Made by a program: the position numbers and the translations under genes
Source: Pseudomonas graminis
GTDB taxonomy: Bacteria; Pseudomonadota; Gammaproteobacteria; Pseudomonadales; Pseudomonadaceae
Assembly (NCBI RefSeq): GCF_013201545.1
Contig: NZ_CP053746.1
Span: 1-64,000, forward strand
Length of the DNA: 64,000 nt
Direction: 5' to 3'
Shown: positions 22,751 through 30,841 of the stretch, in pieces
Layout of the letters: each line of letters starts with the position of its first letter
Position numbering within the stretch: the stretch's first letter is position 1
Notes under the pieces: model-generated
What the model saw: the letters and a program-made list of their open reading frames with translations, nothing else
Database searches by the model: none
What the model was told of the DNA's origin: nothing

Positions 22751-22987
22751 TTACGCCTGGTGGGCAGTAACGTAATCGATAGCGGCTTGTACGGTGGTGA
22801 TCTTCTCGGCTTCTTCGTCAGGGATTTCGGTCTCGAATTCCTCTTCCAGAGCCATTACCAGCTCTACGGTATCAAGGGAGTCGGCACCCAGGTCTTCAAC
22901 GAAGGAAGCAGTGTTGACGACTTCCTCTTCCTTGACGCCAAGTTGTTCGGCAACGATTTTCTTGACGCGCTCTTCGATGGTGCTCAT
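22751..22987 (-). CDS. acpP: Acyl carrier protein
   Basis: 78 aa acidic four-helix protein. The phosphopantetheine serine is Ser37 in [11 protein letters not shown]. The start ATG at 22987 follows AGGAG at a longish spacing. It is transcribed from its own promoter (23040-23067), followed by a terminator before fabF, and preceded by fabG, the usual fabD-fabG-acpP-fabF order. Confidence 0.98.
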   Translation of the reverse strand: MSTIEERVKKIVAEQLGVKEEEVVNTASFVEDLGADSLDTVELVMALEEEFETEIPDEEAEKITTVQAAIDYVTAHQA

Positions 22988-23039
22988 ACCGTGTTTTAAC
23001 TCCTAGTGGACAAATTCAGGCAGCTGGCCGATGGGTAAG

Positions 23040-23067
23040 TGTATAGAAGAGGTTTTGCGCATTTCAA
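23040..23067 (-). promoter_or_regulatory. Sigma-70 promoter of acpP
   Basis: Minus strand -35 TTGAAA (23062-23067), 16-nt spacer, -10 TATACA (23040-23045). It lies in the 186-nt fabG-acpP gap, about 50 nt before the acpP start, and explains separate high expression of acpP. Confidence 0.75.
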
Positions 23068-23173
23068 GCTAAACGCAATTCCCGCTACGCCCAACAGCCC
23101 TCTACCCCTTAAAAGATTTCAGCTTTATAACGGATTTTAGACAGCCCGTATGACATTTTTTCGATACGACCGG

Positions 23174-23911
23174 TCACATGTACATGCCGCCGTTAACGGG
23201 GATTGTAGCCCCGGTCACGTAGCCTGCACCTTCTGAGGCAAGAAAAGCGACAACATGCGCGATCTCTTCTGCCTGCCCCAGTCGGCCCAGAGGAATCTGT
23301 GCCGTCAGGGAATCACGTTGCGCTTCTGGCAGCTCGCGGGTCATGTCGGTGTCGATGAAACCCGGCGCCACCGAGTTGACCGTCACTGCGCGCGACCCGA
23401 CTTCACGTGCCAGAGCACGGCTGAAGCCTTCCAGACCCGCCTTGGCGGCTGCGTAGTTTACTTGACCTGCGTTGCCCATGGCACCCACCACCGAACCAAT
23501 GCTGATGATCCGGCCCCAGCGCGCCTTGGTCATCCCGCGCAGAACGCCCTTGGATAGGCGAAACAGACTGCTCAGGTTGGTGTTGATGACGTCATGCCAC
23601 TCGTCATCCTTCATGCGCATCATCAGGTTGTCACGGGTGATACCGGCGTTGTTGACCAGGATCAACGGCGCACCCACGCGCTCGGTGATCTGGGCGAGCG
23701 CAGCGGCAACGGATTCGTCGCTGCCTACGTCCAGCGCCAGGCCGAAGCCTTCGATGCCGTTTTCCTTGAAATAAGCGGTGATCTTCTCGGCGCCGGATTC
23801 GGACGTCGCTGTGCCCACAACGGTAGCGCCGTTACGACCCAGTTCAAGGGCGATCGCCCGGCCAATGCCTCGGCTCGCGCCGGTGACAAGTGCAACTTTA
23901 CCCTGACTCAT
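23174..23911 (-). CDS. fabG: 3-oxoacyl-ACP reductase
   Basis: NADPH-dependent reduction of 3-oxoacyl-ACP. 245 aa classical short-chain dehydrogenase. The cofactor loop TGASRGIGRAIA is at residues 10-21, NNAG at 87-90, and the catalytic Ser140, Tyr153 and Lys157 lie in SIGSVVG and YAAAK. The C-terminus GYVTGATIPVNGGMYM is typical. The start is ATG at 23911, 15 nt after fabD. Confidence 0.97.
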   Translation of the reverse strand: MSQGKVALVTGASRGIGRAIALELGRNGATVVGTATSESGAEKITAYFKENGIEGFGLALDVGSDESVAAALAQITERVGAPLILVNNAGITRDNLMMRMKDDEWHDVINTNLSSLFRLSKGVLRGMTKARWGRIISIGSVVGAMGNAGQVNYAAAKAGLEGFSRALAREVGSRAVTVNSVAPGFIDTDMTRELPEAQRDSLTAQIPLGRLGQAEEIAHVVAFLASEGAGYVTGATIPVNGGMYM

Positions 23912-23926
23912 GCAGGCGTCTCCTAA

Positions 23927-24865
23927 TCAGGCCAGCGCCGCACGAGCGGCGGCGAAGGCGTCTGGGGTATTAAGGTTGTGGGTGGCCACGCCATCGGCGC
24001 AACGCTTGTTCAACCCGGCAAGCACCTTGCCCGGGCCGCATTCGACCAGTTGCAGGGCGCCCTGGGCTGCCAGCGTCTGGATCGATTCGACCCAGCGCAC
24101 TGGCTTGTAGAGCTGCTGCAGCAGATCGGCTTTAAGGGTATCGAGGTCGGACACGACACCTGCGGTGACGTTCTGCACCAGCGGTATCTGCGGCACCTGC
24201 CAGTCAATGGCAGCGATCGACTCGGCGAAGCGTTCCGCCGCCGGGCGCATCAGCTCGCAGTGCGAGGGCACGCTCACCGGCAACGGCAAGGCACGCTTGG
24301 CGCCCCTCGCCTTGCAGACTTCGATGGCGCGCTCAACGGCGGCCTTGGCACCGGCGATCACGACTTGTCCGGGTGAATTGAAATTCACCGCACTGACCAC
24401 CTCGCCCTCTGCCGCTTCGGCACAGGCAGCAATGACCACCGCATCGTCCAGGCCCAGAATGGCCGCCATGCCCCCCTGCCCCGCAGGCACAGCTTCCTGC
24501 ATCAGCTGACCACGACGCTCGACCAGCTTCACCGCATCGGCAAGGGTCAGGCTGCCGGCCGCAACCAGCGCGCTGTACTCACCCAGACTGTGGCCGGCGA
24601 CATACGCCGGGCGCACGCCGCCTTCCGCCAGCCACAGACGCCACAAGGCGATCGACGCGGTAAGAATGGCAGGCTGGGTTTTATCGGTCTGATTGAGGCT
24701 TTCTTCCGGGCCCTGCTGGGTCAGCGCCCAGAGGTCATAGCCCAGAGCATCGGAAGCTTCTTTGAACGTTTCCAGCACCAGCGGATGCTGCGCGCCCAGC
24801 TCGGCCAGCATGCCGAGGGACTGCGAGCCTTGGCCCGGAAAGACAAATGCGACGGAAGCAGACAT
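23927..24865 (-). CDS. fabD: Malonyl-CoA:ACP transacylase
   Basis: Loads malonyl groups on ACP. 312 aa from ATG at 24865 (MSASVAFVFPGQGSQ). An upstream TTG at 24892 is less plausible because AGGGG sits at proper distance from the ATG. The active-site serine is Ser93 in GHSLGEY, the histidine lies in VPSHCELM, and the malonate arginine in RGQLMQEA. It lies between plsX (138-nt gap) and fabG. Confidence 0.96.
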   Translation of the reverse strand: MSASVAFVFPGQGSQSLGMLAELGAQHPLVLETFKEASDALGYDLWALTQQGPEESLNQTDKTQPAILTASIALWRLWLAEGGVRPAYVAGHSLGEYSALVAAGSLTLADAVKLVERRGQLMQEAVPAGQGGMAAILGLDDAVVIAACAEAAEGEVVSAVNFNSPGQVVIAGAKAAVERAIEVCKARGAKRALPLPVSVPSHCELMRPAAERFAESIAAIDWQVPQIPLVQNVTAGVVSDLDTLKADLLQQLYKPVRWVESIQTLAAQGALQLVECGPGKVLAGLNKRCADGVATHNLNTPDAFAAARAALA

Positions 24866-25003
24866 TAACAAGCCCCTGATTATTGTCGTCAAAATGAGCG
24901 TCCGGCGGGCCGAACGCGAAGTAATTCAATGTGTTGCGATGGACAGTTGGATGACCACTCGGTCACAGGCGTCACATTCTAGCCCAAGACTCGGATCGAA
25001 GCC

Positions 25004-26011
25004 CTAAAGCAGATCCTCAAGACGACCGCGCAAGCGCTGTGGCAGGTTTGCCTGAATCTCGATGAGCGCCCGCTGTATCGCGCTCTGGAAACCCTGGGCA
25101 TCGGCCGAGCCGTGGCTCTTCACCACAATGCCCTGCAGACCCAGAAAACTGGCGCCGTTGTGCCGCGCCGGCGCCAGATCGGCCTTGAGTCTGCCGAGCA
25201 CAGGCCTTGCCATCAAACCCACCAGCCGCGACAGCAGGTTGCGGCGAAACAACCGCTCTATCCGCTCGCTAATCATCAACGCCAGGCCTTCGCTGGATTT
25301 CAGCAGCACATTGCCGACGAAGCCGTCGCAAACCACCACATCCGCCTCACCCCGATAGAGGCCATCGCCTTCGACAAAGCCGATGTAATTCAGCCCCGGC
25401 GCAGCCTGCAACAGACCGGCAGCCAGCTTGACCTGCTGATTGCCCTTGATGTCTTCGGTGCCGACGTTCAGCAGTGCGACTCTGGGTCGCACCACGCCCA
25501 GCGCCTCTGCCGCCACAGACCCCATCACGGCGAACTGGTAAAGATGCTCGGCGGTGCAATCGACGTTCGCGCCCAGGTCCAGCAACTGGCAATAACCACT
25601 GCGTGTCGGCATCGCGGCCACCATGGCCGGGCGGTCGATGCCCGGCAGGGTTTTCAACACAAACCGGGACAGCGCCATCAAGGCGCCGGTGTTGCCTGCA
25701 CTGACGCAGGCGTGGGCCTTGCCTTCGGCGAGAAGTCCCAGCGCGACGCGCATCGACGAATCAGGCTTGCCGCGCAAGGCCTGGGACGGGCGCTCATCCA
25801 TGGTGATGACTTCGCTGGCGTGCACAACGCGCAGGCGTGAGCGATCGACACCGGAGTGGCGTGCGATGAGTTCTTCAAGAAGGGAGGATTGACCGACGAG
25901 GGTCAGGTGTAGCGAGGGTGTAGCAAGCAGGCAGGCAATGCTGGCCTGAACAATGTTGCGGGGACCGAAGTCCCCGCCCATTGCGTCGATCGCGATGACC
26001 GGAGCAGACAA
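25004..26011 (-). CDS. plsX: Phosphate acyltransferase
   Basis: Makes acyl-phosphate from acyl-ACP for phospholipid synthesis. 335 aa. [10 protein letters not shown] at the N-terminus, [30 protein letters not shown] and [14 protein letters not shown] are visible. The start appears to be TTG at 26011, just 4 nt after the rpmF stop, since no ATG or GTG occurs at the conserved N-terminus. The rare start and close spacing suggest coupling to L32 translation. Confidence 0.94.
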   Translation of the reverse strand: MSAPVIAIDAMGGDFGPRNIVQASIACLLATPSLHLTLVGQSSLLEELIARHSGVDRSRLRVVHASEVITMDERPSQALRGKPDSSMRVALGLLAEGKAHACVSAGNTGALMALSRFVLKTLPGIDRPAMVAAMPTRSGYCQLLDLGANVDCTAEHLYQFAVMGSVAAEALGVVRPRVALLNVGTEDIKGNQQVKLAAGLLQAAPGLNYIGFVEGDGLYRGEADVVVCDGFVGNVLLKSSEGLALMISERIERLFRRNLLSRLVGLMARPVLGRLKADLAPARHNGASFLGLQGIVVKSHGSADAQGFQSAIQRALIEIQANLPQRLRGRLEDLL

Positions 26012-26015
26012 GAAA

Positions 26016-26198
26016 TTACTCGTCAGCGCCCTTGTCGATCACTTTACGGCCACGGTATACGCCTTCTGGCGATACGTGGTGACGCAGGTGAACTTCACCG
26101 GTGGTTTTTTCTACAGACAGAGTGCTAGCCTCGAGAGCGTCGTGCGAACGACGCATGTCACGGGCAGAGCGGGATTTTTTGTTCTGCTGAACAGCCAT
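26016..26198 (-). CDS. rpmF: 50S ribosomal protein L32
   Basis: 60 aa, basic, beginning [20 protein letters not shown] and containing the conserved [16 protein letters not shown]. The zinc cysteines of some L32 proteins are absent, as in other gamma-proteobacteria. The start is ATG at 26198 behind AGGAG. It lies between yceD (13 nt upstream) and plsX, a conserved order. Confidence 0.97.
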
Positions 26199-26211
26199 AA
26201 TTGATTAACTC

Positions 26212-26739
26212 CTAAACGTTTGGGTCACGCTTTAACTGCGCCAATACACTGAACGGGTTGGACCGCGTTACCTCGTCCTCGCTCGGCTCGGACTCGTTGA
26301 GGTCCGCCGGCGGCTGGCATTCTTTCGGATCATGAGTTGGAACAATGGGCAAGGCGAGCAGAAGCTCATCCTCGATCAAAGCCAGCAGATCCATGGGATC
26401 TTCGCCGAGTTCCAGCACGTCATAGCCTTTCGGCAACGACTGGGTGTTTGCACCCTCCTTCACCACCGCATAACTGCATTCGCTGTGGATCGGAAAGGTG
26501 ACCAGCTCAAGACAACGCTGGCAAACCATTTTGACTTCGACGTCAATTGCACTGTGGATAACCACAGCGCGCTGCTCGTCTCGCTCAAAAACGAATTTCG
26601 CCTGCACCGTACCGAGATTGTCAGCAAGCGGGTCGCAGAGTCTCTCCAAATCAGCCAGCAGCATCTCTCCCTGAAGAGTAGTGCCACGATCAGCTAATTT
26701 GCGCGGGTCAACGTGAGGTGGAATCGGGTCATTCAACAT
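26212..26739 (-). CDS. yceD: YceD family (DUF177) 23S rRNA accumulation protein
   Basis: 175 aa. It contains the CxxC segment VKMVCQRCLELVTFPI, the acidic DLLALIEDELLLALPIVP block and the C-terminal NPFSVLAQLK typical of YceD/DUF177. Members are linked to 23S rRNA processing and are almost always upstream of rpmF, as here. The start is ATG at 26739. It is divergent from maf. Confidence 0.9.
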   Translation of the reverse strand: MLNDPIPPHVDPRKLADRGTTLQGEMLLADLERLCDPLADNLGTVQAKFVFERDEQRAVVIHSAIDVEVKMVCQRCLELVTFPIHSECSYAVVKEGANTQSLPKGYDVLELGEDPMDLLALIEDELLLALPIVPTHDPKECQPPADLNESEPSEDEVTRSNPFSVLAQLKRDPNV

Positions 26740-26845
26740 AGGCGCAGCATTCTAGGGACGACCCTTGCGACTGTCAAAGGAAATTCAGGCCTGTTCGCAA
26801 CCTGAGCCGCTGATTACACTCGACTTTCATGTTACGGAGCACCCC

Positions 26846-27424
26846 ATGCTGCCTCTACTCCTTGCTTCCAGCTCGCCCTACCGCCGCGAATTGCTCGATC
26901 GCCTTCGATTGCCGTTCGTCTGCGCCTCACCCGACATCGATGAAAGTCGTCGCCCACACGAACCGGCCGTCGATCTTGTGACCCGCCTGGCGCGCGAGAA
27001 AGCCATGGCACTGGCTGACCAATTCCCTGACCACCTGATTATCGGCTCAGACCAGGTGGCCGTGCTTGGCGAACAGATTCTCGGCAAGCCCCACACGTTC
27101 GAGCGCGCCCAGGAACAGCTGAAGGCGAGCAGCGGCAACAGCGTCAGCTTCCTTACCGGGCTTGTGCTCTTCAATAGCCGAACGGGTCAGTGCCAGGTTG
27201 ATTGCGTGCCCTTCACCGTACACATGCGCCAACTGGACGACGCTCGCATCAGCCGCTACCTGCACGCCGAACAACCCTATGACTGCGCCGGTAGCTTCAA
27301 GGCCGAAGGACTGGGCGTCAGCCTGTTCCGCAGCACCGAAGGCCTGGATGCGACCAGCCTGATCGGTCTTCCTTTAATACGCCTGGTGGACATGCTGATG
27401 AACGAGGGCGTCGAACTGCCCTGA
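26846..27424 (+). CDS. Maf/YceF-type nucleotide pyrophosphatase
   Basis: 192 aa from ATG at 26846, preceded by GGAG; the frame is open further upstream but without homology. The N-terminal LLLASSSPYRRELLDRL is the Maf signature. IIGSDQVAVL and YDCAGSFKAEGLGVSLF follow; the last resembles the YceF (m7GTP pyrophosphatase) branch rather than the dTTPase branch. It likely clears modified nucleotides from the pool. It ends just before a bidirectional terminator. Confidence 0.9.
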   Translation: MLPLLLASSSPYRRELLDRLRLPFVCASPDIDESRRPHEPAVDLVTRLAREKAMALADQFPDHLIIGSDQVAVLGEQILGKPHTFERAQEQLKASSGNSVSFLTGLVLFNSRTGQCQVDCVPFTVHMRQLDDARISRYLHAEQPYDCAGSFKAEGLGVSLFRSTEGLDATSLIGLPLIRLVDMLMNEGVELP

Positions 27425-27446
27425 CCTCGCTAAAAAAACCGATACG

Positions 27447-27474
27447 AAAAGCCCGACCATTGGCCGGGCTTTTC
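27447..27474. terminator. Bidirectional terminator between maf and sppA
   Basis: AAAAGCCCG (27447-27455) pairs with CGGGCTTTT (about 27465-27473). The A/T flanks make it work for both the plus-strand maf and the minus-strand sppA, which converge here. Confidence 0.9.
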
Positions 27475-27497
27475 ATCACACATCAAGACTGCCGCGA

Positions 27498-28490
27498 TCA
27501 GCGCAGGGACGGCCCAGTGAAGCCTGCCCACATCGCGATCTGCTCAGCGACGCTGGCGCCCATCTTTTTGGAGAAACGATCAAACGGCGACTCTTTAACC
27601 GTGTAATCGACCATCTCTTTCTCGCCAATGATATCGCGCGCCACGTAGCTGGCACTGCCAAGCCCATCGACCAGGCCCAAGCCCACCGCCTGCTCGCCCG
27701 TCCAGACCAGCCCCGAGAACAACTCCGGATGGTCCTTGTCCTTCAGGCGATCACCGCGACCCGCTTTGACGCTGGCGATGAACTGGTTGTGAGTGGTGTC
27801 CAGAACACCCTGCCAGAACGCAGTCTCGTCAGCCTTTGGCGGCTGGAACGGGTCAAGGAAGGCCTTGTGCTCGCCCGAGGTATAGGTACGACGGTCAACA
27901 CCCAGCTTCTCCATCGTGCCGACGAAACCGAAACCGGCCGCCGTGACACCGATCGAACCCACCAGACTGGCCTTGTCGGCATAGATCTGGTCGGCGGCGC
28001 TGGCGATGTAATACGCACCGGACGCCCCGAGATCCGTGATCACCGCATACACCTTGATGTTCGGCTTCTGCGCACGCAATCGTCGGATTTCATCGTAGAT
28101 GTAGCCGGACTGCACCGGACTGCCGCCCGGGCTATTGATACGCAGAATCACGCCCTTGGTTTTTTCGTCCTCGAACGCTGCCCGCAGGCTGCCAACGATA
28201 TTGTCGGCACTGGCGGCCTCGGTGTCGGCGATCATGCCCTTCACTTCGATCAGCGCCGTGTGACTGGTGCTGCGCGAGGCGCCCTTGCCGAAATCCATGA
28301 GCGGCGAAAACAACGCCAGCGCGCCGAACAGATAAAGAAAGGTCAGAGACTTGAAAAAGATTCCCCAGCGTCGCGACCTACGCTGCTCCTGCACACTGGC
28401 GAGCAGGGTCTTTTCCAGCAGTTTCCAGCTTTTTGCATCCCCTGCGTCGTCGCGCTCTGGCGAAGACGGAGATTTCCATTCGTCCGACAT
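27498..28490 (-). CDS. sppA: Signal peptide peptidase SppA (S49 family)
   Basis: Inner-membrane protease that degrades cleaved signal peptides. 330 aa, the short single-domain form. A membrane helix lies near residues 46-66 (FFKSLTFLYLFGALALF). INSPGGSPVQSGYIYDEI is followed by the catalytic serine in DLGASGAYYIASAAD, then GSIGV. The basic partner lysine is expected in the N-terminal third. It lies 8 nt after the HAD gene and is convergent with maf. Confidence 0.92.
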   Translation of the reverse strand: MSDEWKSPSSPERDDAGDAKSWKLLEKTLLASVQEQRRSRRWGIFFKSLTFLYLFGALALFSPLMDFGKGASRSTSHTALIEVKGMIADTEAASADNIVGSLRAAFEDEKTKGVILRINSPGGSPVQSGYIYDEIRRLRAQKPNIKVYAVITDLGASGAYYIASAADQIYADKASLVGSIGVTAAGFGFVGTMEKLGVDRRTYTSGEHKAFLDPFQPPKADETAFWQGVLDTTHNQFIASVKAGRGDRLKDKDHPELFSGLVWTGEQAVGLGLVDGLGSASYVARDIIGEKEMVDYTVKESPFDRFSKKMGASVAEQIAMWAGFTGPSLR

Positions 28491-28497
28491 AGATCAG

Positions 28498-29178
28498 TTA
28501 CCCCAACAACGAAGTTTCAGCAGTCCGCGCACCCAACCAGGTGCGCAATTCGGAAAAGTGCTCGATCGCCAGACGCGGCTGGTATTGAAGCAGAGACCCT
28601 AGCGCTTGCGCGCCATACCCGACAGCCACTGAATCCATTCCGGCATTGCGAGCCATGAGCAGATCGAACGAAGCATCGCCAATCATCAGCGCCTTTTCAG
28701 GCCTGACGCCGCAATGCTGCAGGATTTCATTCAGCATCAGCGGATCCGGCTTGCTGGCCGTTTCGTCTGCTGCGCGGGTGGCGTCGAAGAAGTCGGTCCA
28801 GCCGTGCGCCTTTAACACTCGATCCAGGCCACGCCGGGCCTTGCCGGTGGCGACCGCCAGGCGATAGCCCTCGGCACGAAACGCCTCCAGCGACTCATGC
28901 ACACCGTCGAACAGTTTAGAAGGCTCAACGTCCATGACCATGTAACGGTCGGCGTAGTGCTGCCGGAACTCGATCAGGTCATTGGCCGTGATGTCCGGGT
29001 ACAAGGTGCGAATCGCTTCCGGCAAACCCAGACCAATAATGCCCTTGATGGCTGCATCATCACGTACCGGACGACGGGCAAGGTGCGCGGCGGCTTGCAT
29101 CGCGTCGACAATACGACCGATAGAGTCGGACAGCGTGCCGTCCCAATCGAAGATCAGCAGTTCGTAATCAGGGCGCAA
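28498..29178 (-). CDS. HAD family hydrolase, phosphoglycolate phosphatase-like
   Basis: 226 aa from TTG at 29178 ([16 protein letters not shown]), which lies inside the end of rluC (11-nt overlap). The open frame extends to 29244 but that part is the rluC shadow. HAD motifs are complete: DWDGTLSDS (I), VATGKARRG (II), Lys in ASKPDPLM (III) and [16 protein letters not shown] (IV). The cap domain fits subfamily IA. The substrate is not evident. The order rluC-HAD-sppA is conserved in pseudomonads. Confidence 0.88.
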   Translation of the reverse strand: MRPDYELLIFDWDGTLSDSIGRIVDAMQAAAHLARRPVRDDAAIKGIIGLGLPEAIRTLYPDITANDLIEFRQHYADRYMVMDVEPSKLFDGVHESLEAFRAEGYRLAVATGKARRGLDRVLKAHGWTDFFDATRAADETASKPDPLMLNEILQHCGVRPEKALMIGDASFDLLMARNAGMDSVAVGYGAQALGSLLQYQPRLAIEHFSELRTWLGARTAETSLLG

Positions 29179-30127
29179 GCAGCAGTCGCTCCACGGTCTT
29201 GGCCCACATCTCGTCGACGGGCGCTTCAACTTTAAGCTCGCCACCGTCCGGCAGCGGCACGGTCAGGGCGTAGGCGTGCAGGAACAGGCGCTTGCCGCCG
29301 AGGTCTCGGATTTCACGACTGAAATCCTCATCACCGTACTTCGGGTCACCGGCAATGCAGTGGCCGGCATGCAAGGCGTGCACACGAATCTGATGGGTAC
29401 GGCCGGTGATGGGCCGGGCTTCGACCATGGTGGCGAAGTCTCCAAAGCGGCGCAGGACCTTGAACAGGGTCAGCGCCTCCTTGCCCTCTTCATTGACTTC
29501 GACCATGCGCTCGCCAGAGCGAAGATTGCTCTTGAGCAACGGCGCACGGACCTGCTTCTGCGCGGTCGGCCAGTTTCCGCGGACCAGCGCCATGTAGCGC
29601 TTATCCACGCCATCGCCCCGCAACTGCTCGTGCAGGTGACGCAACATGCTGCGCTTCTTGGCGATCATCAACAGCCCGGAGGTGTCACGGTCCAGACGGT
29701 GGACCAGCTCCAGCTCCTTGGCGTCAGGCCGCAGTTGACGAAAGGCTTCGATGACCCCAAAACTCAAGCCGCTGCCGCCGTGAACCGCGATGCCGGCAGG
29801 CTTGTTGAGGACGATCAGGCCTTTGTCTTCATGGACAATGGCGGCTTCCAGACGCTGCAGCAGACCCTGGGCAACGGGCACAGGTTCGTCGCGCTCAGGC
29901 ACGCGAACGGGCGGGACGCGCACGACGTCGCCCGCCTGAAGCTTGTACTCGGGCTTGATCCGGCCTTTGTTCACGCGCACTTCGCCTTTGCGCAAAATGC
30001 GGTAAATCAAGGTCTTGGGAACGCCCTTGAGGTACGTGATCAGAAAGTTATCGATGCGTTGACCGGCAAATTCCGGCGCAACCTCTACCAGCCGGACGCC
30101 GGGGGTTGGGGGGGTGAGATTTGTCAT
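29168..30127 (-). CDS. rluC: 23S rRNA pseudouridine(955/2504/2580) synthase
   Basis: 319 aa from ATG at 30127; ATG at 30139 is also possible and neither has a strong ribosome site. An N-terminal S4 domain (about residues 20-75, [15 protein letters not shown]) is followed by the RsuA/RluA catalytic domain with Asp146 in [12 protein letters not shown], then [14 protein letters not shown]. It is divergent from rne, as in E. coli and P. aeruginosa, which supports rluC over rluA or rluD. Confidence 0.93.
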   Translation of the reverse strand: MTNLTPPTPGVRLVEVAPEFAGQRIDNFLITYLKGVPKTLIYRILRKGEVRVNKGRIKPEYKLQAGDVVRVPPVRVPERDEPVPVAQGLLQRLEAAIVHEDKGLIVLNKPAGIAVHGGSGLSFGVIEAFRQLRPDAKELELVHRLDRDTSGLLMIAKKRSMLRHLHEQLRGDGVDKRYMALVRGNWPTAQKQVRAPLLKSNLRSGERMVEVNEEGKEALTLFKVLRRFGDFATMVEARPITGRTHQIRVHALHAGHCIAGDPKYGDEDFSREIRDLGGKRLFLHAYALTVPLPDGGELKVEAPVDEMWAKTVERLLLAP

Positions 30128-30156
30128 GGCGCAAATCATAACAATTTTTTATGGAT

Positions 30157-30185
30157 TTGAAGCACTTAATGATTGCTGCTATAGT
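30157..30185 (+). promoter_or_regulatory. Sigma-70 promoter of rne
   Basis: -35 TTGAAG (30157-30162), 17-nt spacer, -10 TATAGT (30180-30185), pointing into the rne leader. It is the best promoter match in the rluC-rne gap. A start near 30192 would give a leader of about 650 nt. Confidence 0.7.
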
Positions 30186-30191
30186 CGCGAA

Positions 30192-30841
30192 CGCCGCCAA
30201 AAGCGGCCTGGACAGCGGACAAACGGTATGACAGCCGGCCCTGTTCAACGCAATTCACGAGGGCGCGAGGCCGTCCTACGGGGCTTTCGGTGACAACGGA
30301 AGATATGCGAGCGTAACGAGCGCAGGTGACATGAGGCCTGAAACAAGCCCGATCGCAGAGTGAGTCACTCGCCATCGAGGCCCACGTTCAAGGCCAGTTC
30401 ACAAAGTGCAGTCGCTGGCAGTCGCACCGGGCGAATGCTTCGGAAACCATGCCTTATTTGAGCCATGACGCGCGAAACTTCCCTTGGAAGATCGCGATAA
30501 ATGCAACCCGCTGCGGATTCAGCGCGCGGCAGCACCCGAATTATCAGGGATACGTGTGGGGTGGAGACGCACAACCGTCGGACTGTGTAGCACAAGGCTT
30601 TATTCAAGACGCTTCATATCGTCCGCTACCGATGGTTGATTCCTCCTCCTGACAAAGCTTTTGCTGACAGGGTGTCATTTGTCACCACAGCAAGCAGGAA
30701 CGTCGTCGCGACTCGGCCCCGCTGGCCGAACCTCGTTAGACACTGGAGTGTTCAAGCACTCCTGACGTGCCCTGACACCGACCGTGAGAAGTCGTGTGTG
30801 CCGAACGCCGTTTCCGGCAGCCCGGAAACCGACGGTACTAC
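30192..30841 (+). other. Long 5' leader of rne
   Basis: About 650 nt between the predicted promoter and the rne start, with no convincing reading frame. It contains many short inverted repeats, for example GTGAGTCACTC at about 30361-30371. In E. coli a structured 361-nt rne leader lets RNase E cut its own message. This longer leader plausibly does the same here; that is inference. Short open frames on either strand lack ribosome sites. Confidence 0.55.

Noticed and set aside
30365..30607. An 80-codon minus-strand open frame in the rne leader
   Set aside because: No ribosome site, no recognised family; it lies wholly in a probable structured leader.
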